A DNA stretch of 25,190 bases, from positions 1-25,190 of IMG/VR virus record IMGVR_UViG_3300018416_000106; one strand, given 5' to 3'. The notes under the pieces were generated by a model. It was not told the DNA's origin, did not search any database, and saw only the letters and a program-made list of their open reading frames with translations. This document shows positions 9,001 through 15,602 of this stretch, in pieces (positions within the stretch are counted from its first letter, which is position 1; each line of letters begins with the position of its first letter). Both the position numbers and the translations under genes were made by a program. The stretch comes from a virus.

Positions 9001-11405
9001 AACTATTCGGTTTCGGTAGAGTCCAAGATGCTGACTTAGTTAAGATGGTTATGGCAACATCTGATGATCACATCGCTGATTGGAATACTGCTGATAGTGA
9101 TCAAATAAGTTGGGCAGAATGGAAAAATCTTGCTTTATTAAAATATGATAGTTCAGCAGAAAGTGTAAATGGTGCATATACGTATCAGGTAGTATTAGTT
9201 GGATCTACAAGTAATTCTACTGATGATGGAAGAATACCACTTGTCGCTAAAGTCAAATTTAAAGATAGTGGGGGTGATTTCTTTGCAGAGGTTCCATGGG
9301 TTAATACAATTAGCACTACTTACGGATCTACTGAATATCTTTCATCAGTATTAGTAGAAGATTCAGATCAAAGAGATTGGTGGTGGAATGAAACAGCATT
9401 CTTCCATAATGGTAATAAAAGAATTATCATAGCAGGAAGTGGTACTGATCTAGATAGTGATGCTATTCACCCTGACTATACTAATGATATCTTAATGCGG
9501 CGTGATACATTTATGGTTATGCTAAATGATTCCGATGGTACTTTAGAATGGAGAAATTCATTCGGTCATATGGGTCAAGATGATATTAATAAGTCTATGG
9601 TTTGGGATGCACATGATAGAAATGCTGTTGTAGTAGGATCTTCAACTTCTCACTCAGTAGGTCAGGATGGTGTCTTATTTAGATTCTGGAAAGATGGATG
9701 GGGACAAGGAGTATATCATACTGCAGCTTCTACTTCTAATGCCTATTATTACGATTCGGCTCATTTACAATCTATAACTTGTCCAGTGGCACAAGACCCA
9801 TTTGCAGGAATACTCGATTATACTTCTGCTAATGCTAGTCATGAAGTTAATCTTTATCAGAACGGGGGTACAGCTGCTAGAGACGGTCTAACATTTGCAG
9901 GGGGATCTTTCAGTTCTGCTGATATAGGTACTTCCATTATCGATAGAACAACTGTAGCAACAGATTATAATGGATCATATGGAGAAAATGGTCTCTTTAC
10001 AGCATTCTTAGCGATCGTAGATAAAGCTAAATTGCAAGAATTTAAAAACACTGAGACTTTTCAAAATAATATTGCAGCAGGTAAAACTATACACAGTGCA
10101 GATGATGTATTCGAAATACATCAAATTTCAACTGTAGGAGATGCAACTGCTGATGATGGTAATATATTTGGATATGATGTTATTAAATCAGCTGATGGAG
10201 AGTATTACTATATAGCAGGTCAGACTTCTGGTAATCTAGCAAAACAAAATACTGGTCAATCAGGTGTTTATGATTATACTGTCTTCCAGTGGGATATCGC
10301 TAGTAAACAATTTAGAATATGGCAAAATGGTACAGCACAGGATGAAGAAATTTATGCACTAACTGAACTTCTACCACCATCTTATCATGTTACAAGCAAC
10401 GAAGCAACCGATAATGGATTATCAGTAGGTACTGTTAGCTGGATCCCTGGATCAGTTCAAACTGCATATTATCAGTGTGGGCAGCACGCGGGGATGAACG
10501 GCCAGATTACTATCGATGCAGCAAGTGGTGGTGCACAGACATTTAATATCGAAATTTCATATGCAAATGCTCCTGGTGCATTCAGATTTATCGGAAATGA
10601 TAGAAATGGTTCAATTAACTCAGCTACAGATAATCCTACACTTACATTTAGGGTTGGTGATACTATTAATTTTAGGGTTAACTCTGTAAACCATCCATTC
10701 CATATCCAAACACAAGCTGGATTATCCGGAGTACGAAATGGTCATATAGCATTTACTGGCAGATCGACCGGTAGTCTTGGGGGTCATACAAATCTGGGTG
10801 GATATGATATATTCTTAGGTATTCTAGATCCTCTTAATTGGAACGCATCTTATTATCAAAATGGGTCAGGCTTTAATGATAAAGGTATGAATTTACATGA
10901 TATATCTGCACATAAAGATGATACCTTATCAATTGTATATACTACCTTTGGTTCGGTAAATGGTGGTAATACATTTGGATCTGAAGATATCGGTGTTATA
11001 AACTTCCACTATAATCTAGATAGTTGGGACGTCGGGCAATCAACAGGATCAGAAACTTCTGAAGAAATTGAACAGAATGGTAAACCAAGTACCCTATTAC
11101 AAGATGGAAGGATAGCGGTGGTTTGTAATACATCTGGTGCATTTGCAGATAATTCAAATACATTTGGTTTATTAGATATGGGATTAGGTATATTTGATTT
11201 AGATAGTGACGGAAATGGCAATTATAAAGGTTGGAAAAAATACCAGGTTGGATCCGGATCATCTGACTTTTCATATAGTGTAGATAATAATGGTTCTACT
11301 TTACTTTTAACCGGTTACTCTGAAGCTACGTGGGATAGAGCTGTACATGGGGTGTTTGTTGAATTTGATCCTGAAAGAAACATATTAGCAAAAAGGGCAG
11401 GATAG
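6021..11405 (+). CDS. Giant beta-propeller appendage protein with two inserted cupredoxin-like domains
   Basis: The protein has 1794 residues, the largest complete gene here. Most of it consists of repeated strands such as DGGYLVSAI, NSYIASGY and RIIIAGS, each followed by a polar loop and a D/W-x-x-R/K-F strand, as in seven- or eight-bladed propellers. Near the C-terminus, SBBP-like repeats of the form T-S-G-x-L/F...G-x-x-D-x-x-x-x-x-x-D begin near residues 1399, 1580 and 1702. A cupredoxin-like insert in normal order lies at residues about 345-462 (His402, Cys448, His451, Met454). A second lies at about 1452-1571 with its halves in reversed order (Cys1486, His1489, Met1492, then His1558). 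AGGAA is 8 bases before the ATG. No peptidase or lyase motif is visible. The likely role is a host-binding or scaffold appendage on the tail; the function is inferred from fold and context only. Confidence 0.7.
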   Translation: MAIANLTREISLALDSDFLGLPVQHHISNDGYWYTYHPSDFDSNNVLAGNSIIAYEWDSVLSVVSADRLSGGHSINQIETDGTFGFIDDSHGVPDVAGLIDYRYHGGSIVHIGPGVNDITGQTETDAFMMAHLGTFGDDNTSAFLPGGGSLEDDAFYWDRIYLASGASDWAFYQYHKHLPSNYLKFDDGRVVYEADGYINPSDKEYGYMISIQANSGGKAYAVPLARIHTPSVGGAHNSHNDVTLPNTAGINYVAGGILKGSSNRFHAFYLDSAAGNTWNVYSRTYTTSSGAFTPEVSYGAYDIANPNFDPYPTGDQDGEGTQSGVTLKASSGHVFGSKIYIPVTMKAIVRSYAMAVEAVNANRYQISGSDREGSQPLVQQPTMKIKVGDTLTIENPQYSAHPMYIRTSTSLSPSFSNHNVAGASGGGLGSSTLTFTPTSAGTVYYVCSLHSGMYGEIIVSEIEGKYDQQIWRMTDANTISPGTLERIDLPYKFHGTDVKSDVLITSVGSKMYVAAAGTYPYGDGGVVLYSTVDGDSTGSYTEEGHIVTNISPESKRNQLRLHGFKYNASNTKFYCLISGNTDSSLGGSTFTGKGLYSFDLAGGSYDGYEHLDWNTTSGHLQTRGVLTSGHLSYDHATSVISYVNSPEPEGIPNGTSILQWDVASPSFFNRKEINTNSEEYYFQGIYLSDGRKALVGRVEGHEDNTGGANTGDILLTIVDNQNNAVSYTFNATGDDFVTGIIEDVENDRLVLSGYAKGELVSKGQQWVHGWARNVHQSNDSAALRFTDIVRDSDGGYLVSAIDDLNKDPNIYKFDQNYSCIESKYFSIGAESSGFENITVLDDNSYIASGYTYNGTTEKHGYITRFDSSRTTIDWAKRFFSVGGNYHNIVDHTIVKNAGIEYIVGFATDLNADSDVYTKGILFTADINGNVLTAKTTSSISTTKDTFERTSSGFQLDQNDVYINKIIPGKPNSGEFLFAGTHGKSTAITPSKKQLFGFGRVQDADLVKMVMATSDDHIADWNTADSDQISWAEWKNLALLKYDSSAESVNGAYTYQVVLVGSTSNSTDDGRIPLVAKVKFKDSGGDFFAEVPWVNTISTTYGSTEYLSSVLVEDSDQRDWWWNETAFFHNGNKRIIIAGSGTDLDSDAIHPDYTNDILMRRDTFMVMLNDSDGTLEWRNSFGHMGQDDINKSMVWDAHDRNAVVVGSSTSHSVGQDGVLFRFWKDGWGQGVYHTAASTSNAYYYDSAHLQSITCPVAQDPFAGILDYTSANASHEVNLYQNGGTAARDGLTFAGGSFSSADIGTSIIDRTTVATDYNGSYGENGLFTAFLAIVDKAKLQEFKNTETFQNNIAAGKTIHSADDVFEIHQISTVGDATADDGNIFGYDVIKSADGEYYYIAGQTSGNLAKQNTGQSGVYDYTVFQWDIASKQFRIWQNGTAQDEEIYALTELLPPSYHVTSNEATDNGLSVGTVSWIPGSVQTAYYQCGQHAGMNGQITIDAASGGAQTFNIEISYANAPGAFRFIGNDRNGSINSATDNPTLTFRVGDTINFRVNSVNHPFHIQTQAGLSGVRNGHIAFTGRSTGSLGGHTNLGGYDIFLGILDPLNWNASYYQNGSGFNDKGMNLHDISAHKDDTLSIVYTTFGSVNGGNTFGSEDIGVINFHYNLDSWDVGQSTGSETSEEIEQNGKPSTLLQDGRIAVVCNTSGAFADNSNTFGLLDMGLGIFDLDSDGNGNYKGWKKYQVGSGSSDFSYSVDNNGSTLLLTGYSEATWDRAVHGVFVEFDPERNILAKRAG
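7050..7405 (+). other. Cupredoxin-like domain, copy 3 (inserted in a propeller blade)
   Basis: Strand KVGDTLTIEN, His402 in SAHPMYI, then YYVCSLHSGMYGEIIV with Cys448, His451 and Met454. The flanks KIYIPVTM and KYDQQIWRMTD read as consecutive propeller strands once this segment is removed, so it looks like an insertion. Confidence 0.65.
10372..10735 (+). other. Cupredoxin-like domain, copy 4, apparently circularly permuted
   Basis: The C-terminal half comes first: YYQCGQHAGMNGQITI with Cys1486, His1489 and Met1492. The N-terminal half comes second: FRVGDTINFRV and then VNHPFHI with His1558. The flanks EIYALTEL and NGHIAFTGRSTGSL match consecutive strands of the SBBP-like blade pattern. The segment therefore sits as an insert whose new ends fall just after the first ligand His of a normal cupredoxin. 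Confidence 0.55.
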
Positions 11406-12605
11406 ATGGCTATTTTAAATTTTCCAGTTAATCCTATACATGAACAATCATATAGTGCCAATGGGGTTGATTATACTTGGGATAGCGACACCAGTTCTTG
11501 GTTATCTGGAGGTGTGGCAGGATATACAGGATCACAAGGTTATACTGGGTCAAAGGGATCTGGGTACACTGGCTCTAGAGGGGATCTGGGATTTACTGGA
11601 TCGGCAGGCGATCTTGGTTATACCGGCAGTGAGGGAACAGGGTATACTGGTTCTTCTGCAGCACAGGGATTAAAATATAGATTTGATACCACTACCGGCA
11701 GTCTTACCTCTACTGCTTCTGGTCATATCCGATTCGATGCTTCTCCTGGATCTGCAACAAAATTAGCTTTTCACAAAACAGGATACGATGGAAATCCTCA
11801 TAATGGATTTTTGCAGACCTGGGACGATTTTGGCAATTCTTTAATTGGATATGGATATATTCATATTAGATCAGCAGATACTTCAAGTTCTGATTTCCTT
11901 CTTTTTGCTATGGATAGCGATGCAACTACTACGACAGACCATGTTACAGTAGGCGTAAATCCATTAGCAGGTTCAGCATCTTTTAGTAATGATGAAGATA
12001 TAATTATTCAATTTAACCATTTAGCAGAAGGTATTCAAGGACCAATTGGTTTTACCGGATCGCAAGGTGATATTGGTTTTACCGGATCTAGAGGCGATAC
12101 TGGCTTTACTGGATCGCAAGGTGATATTGGTTATACAGGATCGCAGGGCAATAATGGGGCAGATGGTTCATCAGTTACTGTTTTAGGGTCGGTTGCAACA
12201 GTTGGAAATCTCCCGTCAGTAGGCAATACTGTGGCTGATGCATATGTCGTACAGGCAGACGGCCATCTTTATGTTTGGGATGGATCAGCATGGCAAGATG
12301 CTGGAGAATTTAGAGGATATACTGGATCCCGTGGTAATATTGGCTTTACCGGATCTAGAGGTGATACTGGCTTTACGGGATCGCAAGGTGATATTGGTTA
12401 TACAGGATCTAGAGGTGATACTGGCTTTACCGGATCAAGAAGTACAGCTATAGGATATACCGGATCGAAAGGTGATATTGGTTATACCGGATCCGCAGGT
12501 ACTAATGGTTATACTGGATCACCAGGTACTAATGGCTATACCGGTTCAGCGGGCCAGGTTGATCCAGGTCAAGCAGTACTATTTGCTTTAGTATGGGGAG
12601 GATAA
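11406..12605 (+). CDS. Collagen-like tail-fibre protein
   Basis: The protein has 399 residues. The start LNFPVNP...YSANGVDYTWDSDTSSWL is the same N-terminal pattern as in the gene at 4695. Gly-x-x repeats of type GYTGSxG/GFTGSRG/GDIGYTG fill residues about 39-85, 214-252 and 306-390. Between them lie a globular beta segment (about 87-205; IRFDASPGSATKL...GYIHIRS) and a SVGNTVADAYVVQADGHLYVWDGSAW module (about 262-303, quoted only in outline). Collagen-like Gly-x-x tracts form triple helices and trimerise phage fibres. The end (GQAVLFALVWGG) is short and hydrophobic, perhaps joining the next tip protein. The ATG directly abuts the upstream TAG, with GGGCAGGA just before it. It is a virion fibre; the ligand is unknown. 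Confidence 0.8.
   Translation: MAILNFPVNPIHEQSYSANGVDYTWDSDTSSWLSGGVAGYTGSQGYTGSKGSGYTGSRGDLGFTGSAGDLGYTGSEGTGYTGSSAAQGLKYRFDTTTGSLTSTASGHIRFDASPGSATKLAFHKTGYDGNPHNGFLQTWDDFGNSLIGYGYIHIRSADTSSSDFLLFAMDSDATTTTDHVTVGVNPLAGSASFSNDEDIIIQFNHLAEGIQGPIGFTGSQGDIGFTGSRGDTGFTGSQGDIGYTGSQGNNGADGSSVTVLGSVATVGNLPSVGNTVADAYVVQADGHLYVWDGSAWQDAGEFRGYTGSRGNIGFTGSRGDTGFTGSQGDIGYTGSRGDTGFTGSRSTAIGYTGSKGDIGYTGSAGTNGYTGSPGTNGYTGSAGQVDPGQAVLFALVWGG
11520..12575 (+). repeat. GYTGSxG collagen-like repeat blocks
   Basis: Three blocks (about 11520-11658, 12045-12162, 12312-12575) of 9- and 18-base-type units encode Gly-x-x triplets dominated by GYTGS, GFTGS and GD(I/T)G. At the DNA level GGATC occurs repeatedly in the Gly-Ser codons. 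The near-identical units could mispair during replication or recombination. Short versions of the same units occur in the gene at 3473 (about 4155-4370). Confidence 0.85.
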
Positions 12606-12608
12606 ATT

Positions 12609-13037
12609 ATGGGAACTCAAGGAAATATGGCTTATCCCAAAGGCGACTTTCCGTCAGATCCTTATGCGTATATGTATGGTCTCACGAATACAGGTTCTTT
12701 GATTACAGATGGCACGACCTGGTCATATTCAAATAATGTTTCGAATAAGGTAGTAATGCTTCAATCTTTAACTCTTACTAATGTTGACGGGGTTCCTTCT
12801 AAAGTTAGTGTAACTACTCAAACTAATTACCCCACGAGTACCACTTCTCATATTGTAAAGGATATATGGATTCCAGTAAGTACTTCGTTAAAAGTAATAA
12901 CTGAAAAAAATAGGGTCTATCTCCAAAAACACGATGGAAGTACTACTCCAAATATTACTGTAACAAAGGTTGAGGGCGGGGCGATTCATATAATATTAGG
13001 CGCCCATATTTCTAGAAATAGTATCACCGGTAATTGA
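12609..13037 (+). CDS. Small beta-rich virion protein, paralogue of the next gene
   Basis: The protein has 142 residues. It shares with the protein at 13073 the order: hydrophobic strand, V/T-N-V-D-G, V-x-V strand, P-V/A-S-T-x-L-x-V/I-I, R/P-x-Y-L, and a final I-H/V-I strand. This arrangement resembles small phage tail or appendage proteins with a single beta sandwich. GGGGAGGA lies 6 bases before the first ATG, which favours it over the in-frame ATG at 12627. No known name can be assigned. Its place between a collagen-like fibre and adhesins suggests a fibre-associated part. Confidence 0.55.
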   Translation: MGTQGNMAYPKGDFPSDPYAYMYGLTNTGSLITDGTTWSYSNNVSNKVVMLQSLTLTNVDGVPSKVSVTTQTNYPTSTTSHIVKDIWIPVSTSLKVITEKNRVYLQKHDGSTTPNITVTKVEGGAIHIILGAHISRNSITGN

Positions 13038-13072
13038 GCAATAATAATTTATTCTAAAAAAGGAAATTTTAA

Positions 13073-13435
13073 ATGGCAGCACCTAATCTAAAAAACGTAG
13101 CAACAATATTTGGAAACACCGATTCGGCTCTGTTGACTACTACATTAACAAGTATTGTTACTAATTCATCATCATCTGGTAAAGTATATAAAATTAATAC
13201 TATTATGGTTTCAAATGTTGATGGTACAAATGATGCAGTTATTGATGTTGCATTTTCTGATAACGGTACAACTCGTTATCTCGGTTATCAGATGGCATTG
13301 CCAGCCTCGACAACCCTTGTAATTACATCACGTGACCAACCTATATACTTGGAAGAGAACGATTCGATACAAGCTAAATGTAATACTAGCAGTGATGCTC
13401 ATATTGTTATTTCTTATGAGGATATGGCTGATTAA
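13073..13435 (+). CDS. Small beta-rich virion protein, paralogue of the previous gene
   Basis: The protein has 120 residues. Motifs MVSNVDGTNDAVIDVAF, LPASTTLVI, PIYLEENDSI and HIVISYED align in order with the protein at 12609, supporting a shared fold and perhaps duplication. The I-Y-L-E-E-N-D-x-I pattern is common in small phage structural proteins. A clear AAGGA lies 8 bases before the ATG, in a 35-base gap after the previous stop. Its stop TAATG overlaps the next start by one base, indicating coupled translation. The function beyond a structural role is unknown. Confidence 0.6.
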   Translation: MAAPNLKNVATIFGNTDSALLTTTLTSIVTNSSSSGKVYKINTIMVSNVDGTNDAVIDVAFSDNGTTRYLGYQMALPASTTLVITSRDQPIYLEENDSIQAKCNTSSDAHIVISYEDMAD

Positions 13436-14490
13436 TGGCTAAAATATTAGGAAATGGTGGTATGATAGGTACCTCAAGATTCTGGGGAGATTTTAACCCG
13501 AGGATGAATCGTATTGAGGACAAAAATGGAAATAGATTAAATATTCGTAACGGTACGATCCCAGCTGGTAATACCGGTGTTCATTCTATGGAAATGGCTA
13601 ATATCAGTATAATAGATCTGCAAAATTCGGAGCAGAATTTATATAACACTTCATCCGCAAATGATTTTAACAATTATCCCAATAGAATATACGATCGAGT
13701 CCTCGGTTTTAATGCTGGTCAAATATATTCTGAGGGGAATACCCAAGTTGGGAATAATAGCACTACCGTACCATCAACAAGTGGTCAATTCTTAGCTGGA
13801 GGACCATCGGGAGTCTCCGGTAATCAGGGTAATGCGTGGTTTCAGCTACCTGACGCGTCAAACAACGTAGGTGCTTATTATCTGTCGGGCACAGCCACAA
13901 ACCAATTTGCAGGCAGACTAGTTTTTTGGTACAGAAGCGGTACTACCTTTACCGGCGACTGTCAGCTTGCAAATGTTTTATGGAATACCGGCCAAAGCGG
14001 TGGGAGCACCTCAGCGAAAACCGCGCAGAACGGCGTTCTGAGTGGTCAAAAAGTACCAGATACTACCACCGGTGGTACCAATATAATTAATAATTGGAAT
14101 TTCGAAAGCGATGAGGCCCTTGCAGGGTGGGAAACAACCAGAAGCGCCAATGCAACAAGCTATAACGCCGCTGTTTCCGCTGGGTTTTATCAGGTCGCGA
14201 CTGGCGGCAGTGCCGGTAGATGGAATTATGTGGCATCCGGCGGCACCCCATCCGGTAGTACTGGTGTTGTGTCGGCAAATAGTTCAACGCAAGAAGGTTC
14301 CGGATTCGTATATGCTGAGGTCAGCGGATATTATAGTAGAGATATATGGCTTCGAAGTCCTGTATTTAATTTTGGTCATGGTGATGCTTTTAATTTAGTA
14401 TTAGGTATGTATGGGGCAGCAGTGGGTACATTAAGGATCTATTATATAATTGAGGATAGAGATTTGTTGGATATATATCCCGGGAGTTAA
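13435..14490 (+). CDS. Fibre/adhesin protein with C-terminal MAM-like domain
   Basis: The protein has 351 residues. Residues 1-215 are Gly/Asn/Ser-rich, with no family I recognise. Residues about 217-345 read as a MAM-like jelly roll: NWNFESDEALAGW, then GSGFVYAEVSG, LRSPVFNFG, and the characteristic LGMYGAAVGTLRIYY near residue 325. MAM domains bind ligands and carbohydrates at cell surfaces, so this is probably a receptor-binding part. The Cys residues seen in many animal MAM domains are absent. Base composition between about 13780 and 14300 is visibly more GC-rich than the neighbours, with codons such as GCG, GGC and CGC. The start overlaps the previous stop by one base. Confidence 0.6.
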   Translation: MAKILGNGGMIGTSRFWGDFNPRMNRIEDKNGNRLNIRNGTIPAGNTGVHSMEMANISIIDLQNSEQNLYNTSSANDFNNYPNRIYDRVLGFNAGQIYSEGNTQVGNNSTTVPSTSGQFLAGGPSGVSGNQGNAWFQLPDASNNVGAYYLSGTATNQFAGRLVFWYRSGTTFTGDCQLANVLWNTGQSGGSTSAKTAQNGVLSGQKVPDTTTGGTNIINNWNFESDEALAGWETTRSANATSYNAAVSAGFYQVATGGSAGRWNYVASGGTPSGSTGVVSANSSTQEGSGFVYAEVSGYYSRDIWLRSPVFNFGHGDAFNLVLGMYGAAVGTLRIYYIIEDRDLLDIYPGS

Positions 14491-14493
14491 TAA

Positions 14494-15585
14494 ATGTATT
14501 CAAGATATGGAAGTTATATTAATGCTCGACAAAGATTATCTAAATTAGGATATCATGACAGATATAATAAAGTCCGATTTATCGGTAGGGATTTAATAGG
14601 CGGTATTCATACTTTAGAAGATCTTTATGATTTTCATGACGGAGATACCATTTCTGCGTATTCAGCTAGCGTCGTCGGTCAGTTTGAAGTGGCACACCAA
14701 AGCAGTGCCAATACTACCCAATCTCTTTCTGGAACATGGACAGTTCCCAGTGGGGTTACTAGTATATCTGTATTAGCTATTGGTGGCGGTGGTGGTGCCG
14801 CGGCGACCGGTTCAAACCGTGGTGGTGGTGGAGGAAGTGGTGGTGCAATGGCATGGGTTAATGATGTTTCAGTAATCCCAGGGCAAGTTTATCAATATTT
14901 TGTCGGCGGTGGTGGAGATGGGGGCTATCAGCTATCGCAAGGCGGTCAAAACGGTCAAGCTACTTATATAGGACCGGCAGCTGGTACCCAATCTTATATT
15001 ACAGGATATGGGGGCGTCTTCGGCCGGCTGGGTAGGACCTCTAGCGGGACATCATTTCCCACTATACAACAGAATGGTGGTTATACCGCGGGCGGATTAG
15101 TTGGATCTTGGCTAGGCAATGCCGGTCAGCAAGCTGGTGTAGATTATGGTGGTTATGACGGAGGCGCCGGAGGTGCTGCTCGATATAACGACGCAGGTGG
15201 TGGTGGCGGTGGTGGACCTGGTTACACCGGTCGCGGCGGTACCGGAGCTTACGGTAATCAAAACACGGGCGGGACATCTGGTCAAGGCGGCGGCGGTGGT
15301 GGCGGTAACACAGCTAGCAGCTTTTGTCGAGGCGGCGGTGGAGTAGGTATATATGGTATTGGTGCAAATGGTGGCGTCGGCGGCAATGGTGGTTCCGGAG
15401 GATTTGGAGGCAATAGCGGCAACGGAAATTCATATGGTGGTCTTTATGGGGCCGGGGGTGGTGCTGATGATGATGATTATAGTTCTGCTACTTCGGGAAA
15501 TGGCCCTGGAGGTGCAGGGGCTCTAAGAATTATATGGCCGGGTAATGAGCGGCAATGGCCGGGTACTAGAACAGCTGACGAATAA
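14494..15585 (+). CDS. Glycine-rich adhesin / fibre-tip protein
   Basis: The protein has 363 residues. The first 80 or so are non-repetitive and Tyr/Arg-rich. A WTVPSGVTSISVLAIGGGGG motif then leads into a Gly-rich region (residues about 95-330) with many runs of three to six Gly separated by short motifs, including SFCRGGGGVGIYG and GPGYTGRGG. It ends with GGAGALRIIWPG. This WTVPxGV...GGGG...GALRIIW layout is a known Gly-rich domain in phage fibre tips. Poly-Gly tip adhesins such as T-even gp38 use similar polyglycine sandwiches to bind the receptor, although no direct homology to gp38 is claimed. GGGAG lies 7 bases before the ATG, at a TAATAAATG junction. The gene is much more GC-rich than its neighbours, partly because of GGN codons. 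Confidence 0.75.
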   Translation: MYSRYGSYINARQRLSKLGYHDRYNKVRFIGRDLIGGIHTLEDLYDFHDGDTISAYSASVVGQFEVAHQSSANTTQSLSGTWTVPSGVTSISVLAIGGGGGAAATGSNRGGGGGSGGAMAWVNDVSVIPGQVYQYFVGGGGDGGYQLSQGGQNGQATYIGPAAGTQSYITGYGGVFGRLGRTSSGTSFPTIQQNGGYTAGGLVGSWLGNAGQQAGVDYGGYDGGAGGAARYNDAGGGGGGGPGYTGRGGTGAYGNQNTGGTSGQGGGGGGGNTASSFCRGGGGVGIYGIGANGGVGGNGGSGGFGGNSGNGNSYGGLYGAGGGADDDDYSSATSGNGPGGAGALRIIWPGNERQWPGTRTADE

Positions 15586-15586
15586 T

Positions 15587-15592
15587 TATAAT
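15587..15592 (+). promoter_or_regulatory. Possible sigma-70 -10 box before the glycosyltransferase gene
   Basis: TATAAT occurs in the 17-base gap before the enzyme gene. No good -35 box is seen at the right distance. If it is used, transcription would begin at about 15599-15600, almost at the start codon, giving a nearly leaderless message. This would fit the missing ribosome site. A chance match in AT-rich DNA is quite possible. Confidence 0.2.
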
Positions 15593-15602
15593 ATATACTT
15601 AC

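Noticed and set aside
10996-11274. Minus-strand open frames opposite the propeller gene, and other small frames on either strand inside large genes
   Set aside because: They have no ribosome sites and no recognisable motifs, and lie in well-supported coding sequence; they are by-products of composition.
12045-12575. CRISPR-like array in the collagen-like gene
   Set aside because: The repeats are short, in frame, code for Gly-x-x triplets and lack unique spacers of constant length.
15062-15346. Out-of-frame open readings across the Gly-rich gene
   Set aside because: Repetitive GGN codons give long open frames in other phases, with low-complexity Arg/His or Val/Ala products; no independent support.
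13450-15585. Prophage or host genomic boundary at the GC-rich stretch
   Set aside because: Genes on both sides are phage structural genes in one direction and closely spaced, so this is variation within the phage, not a boundary.
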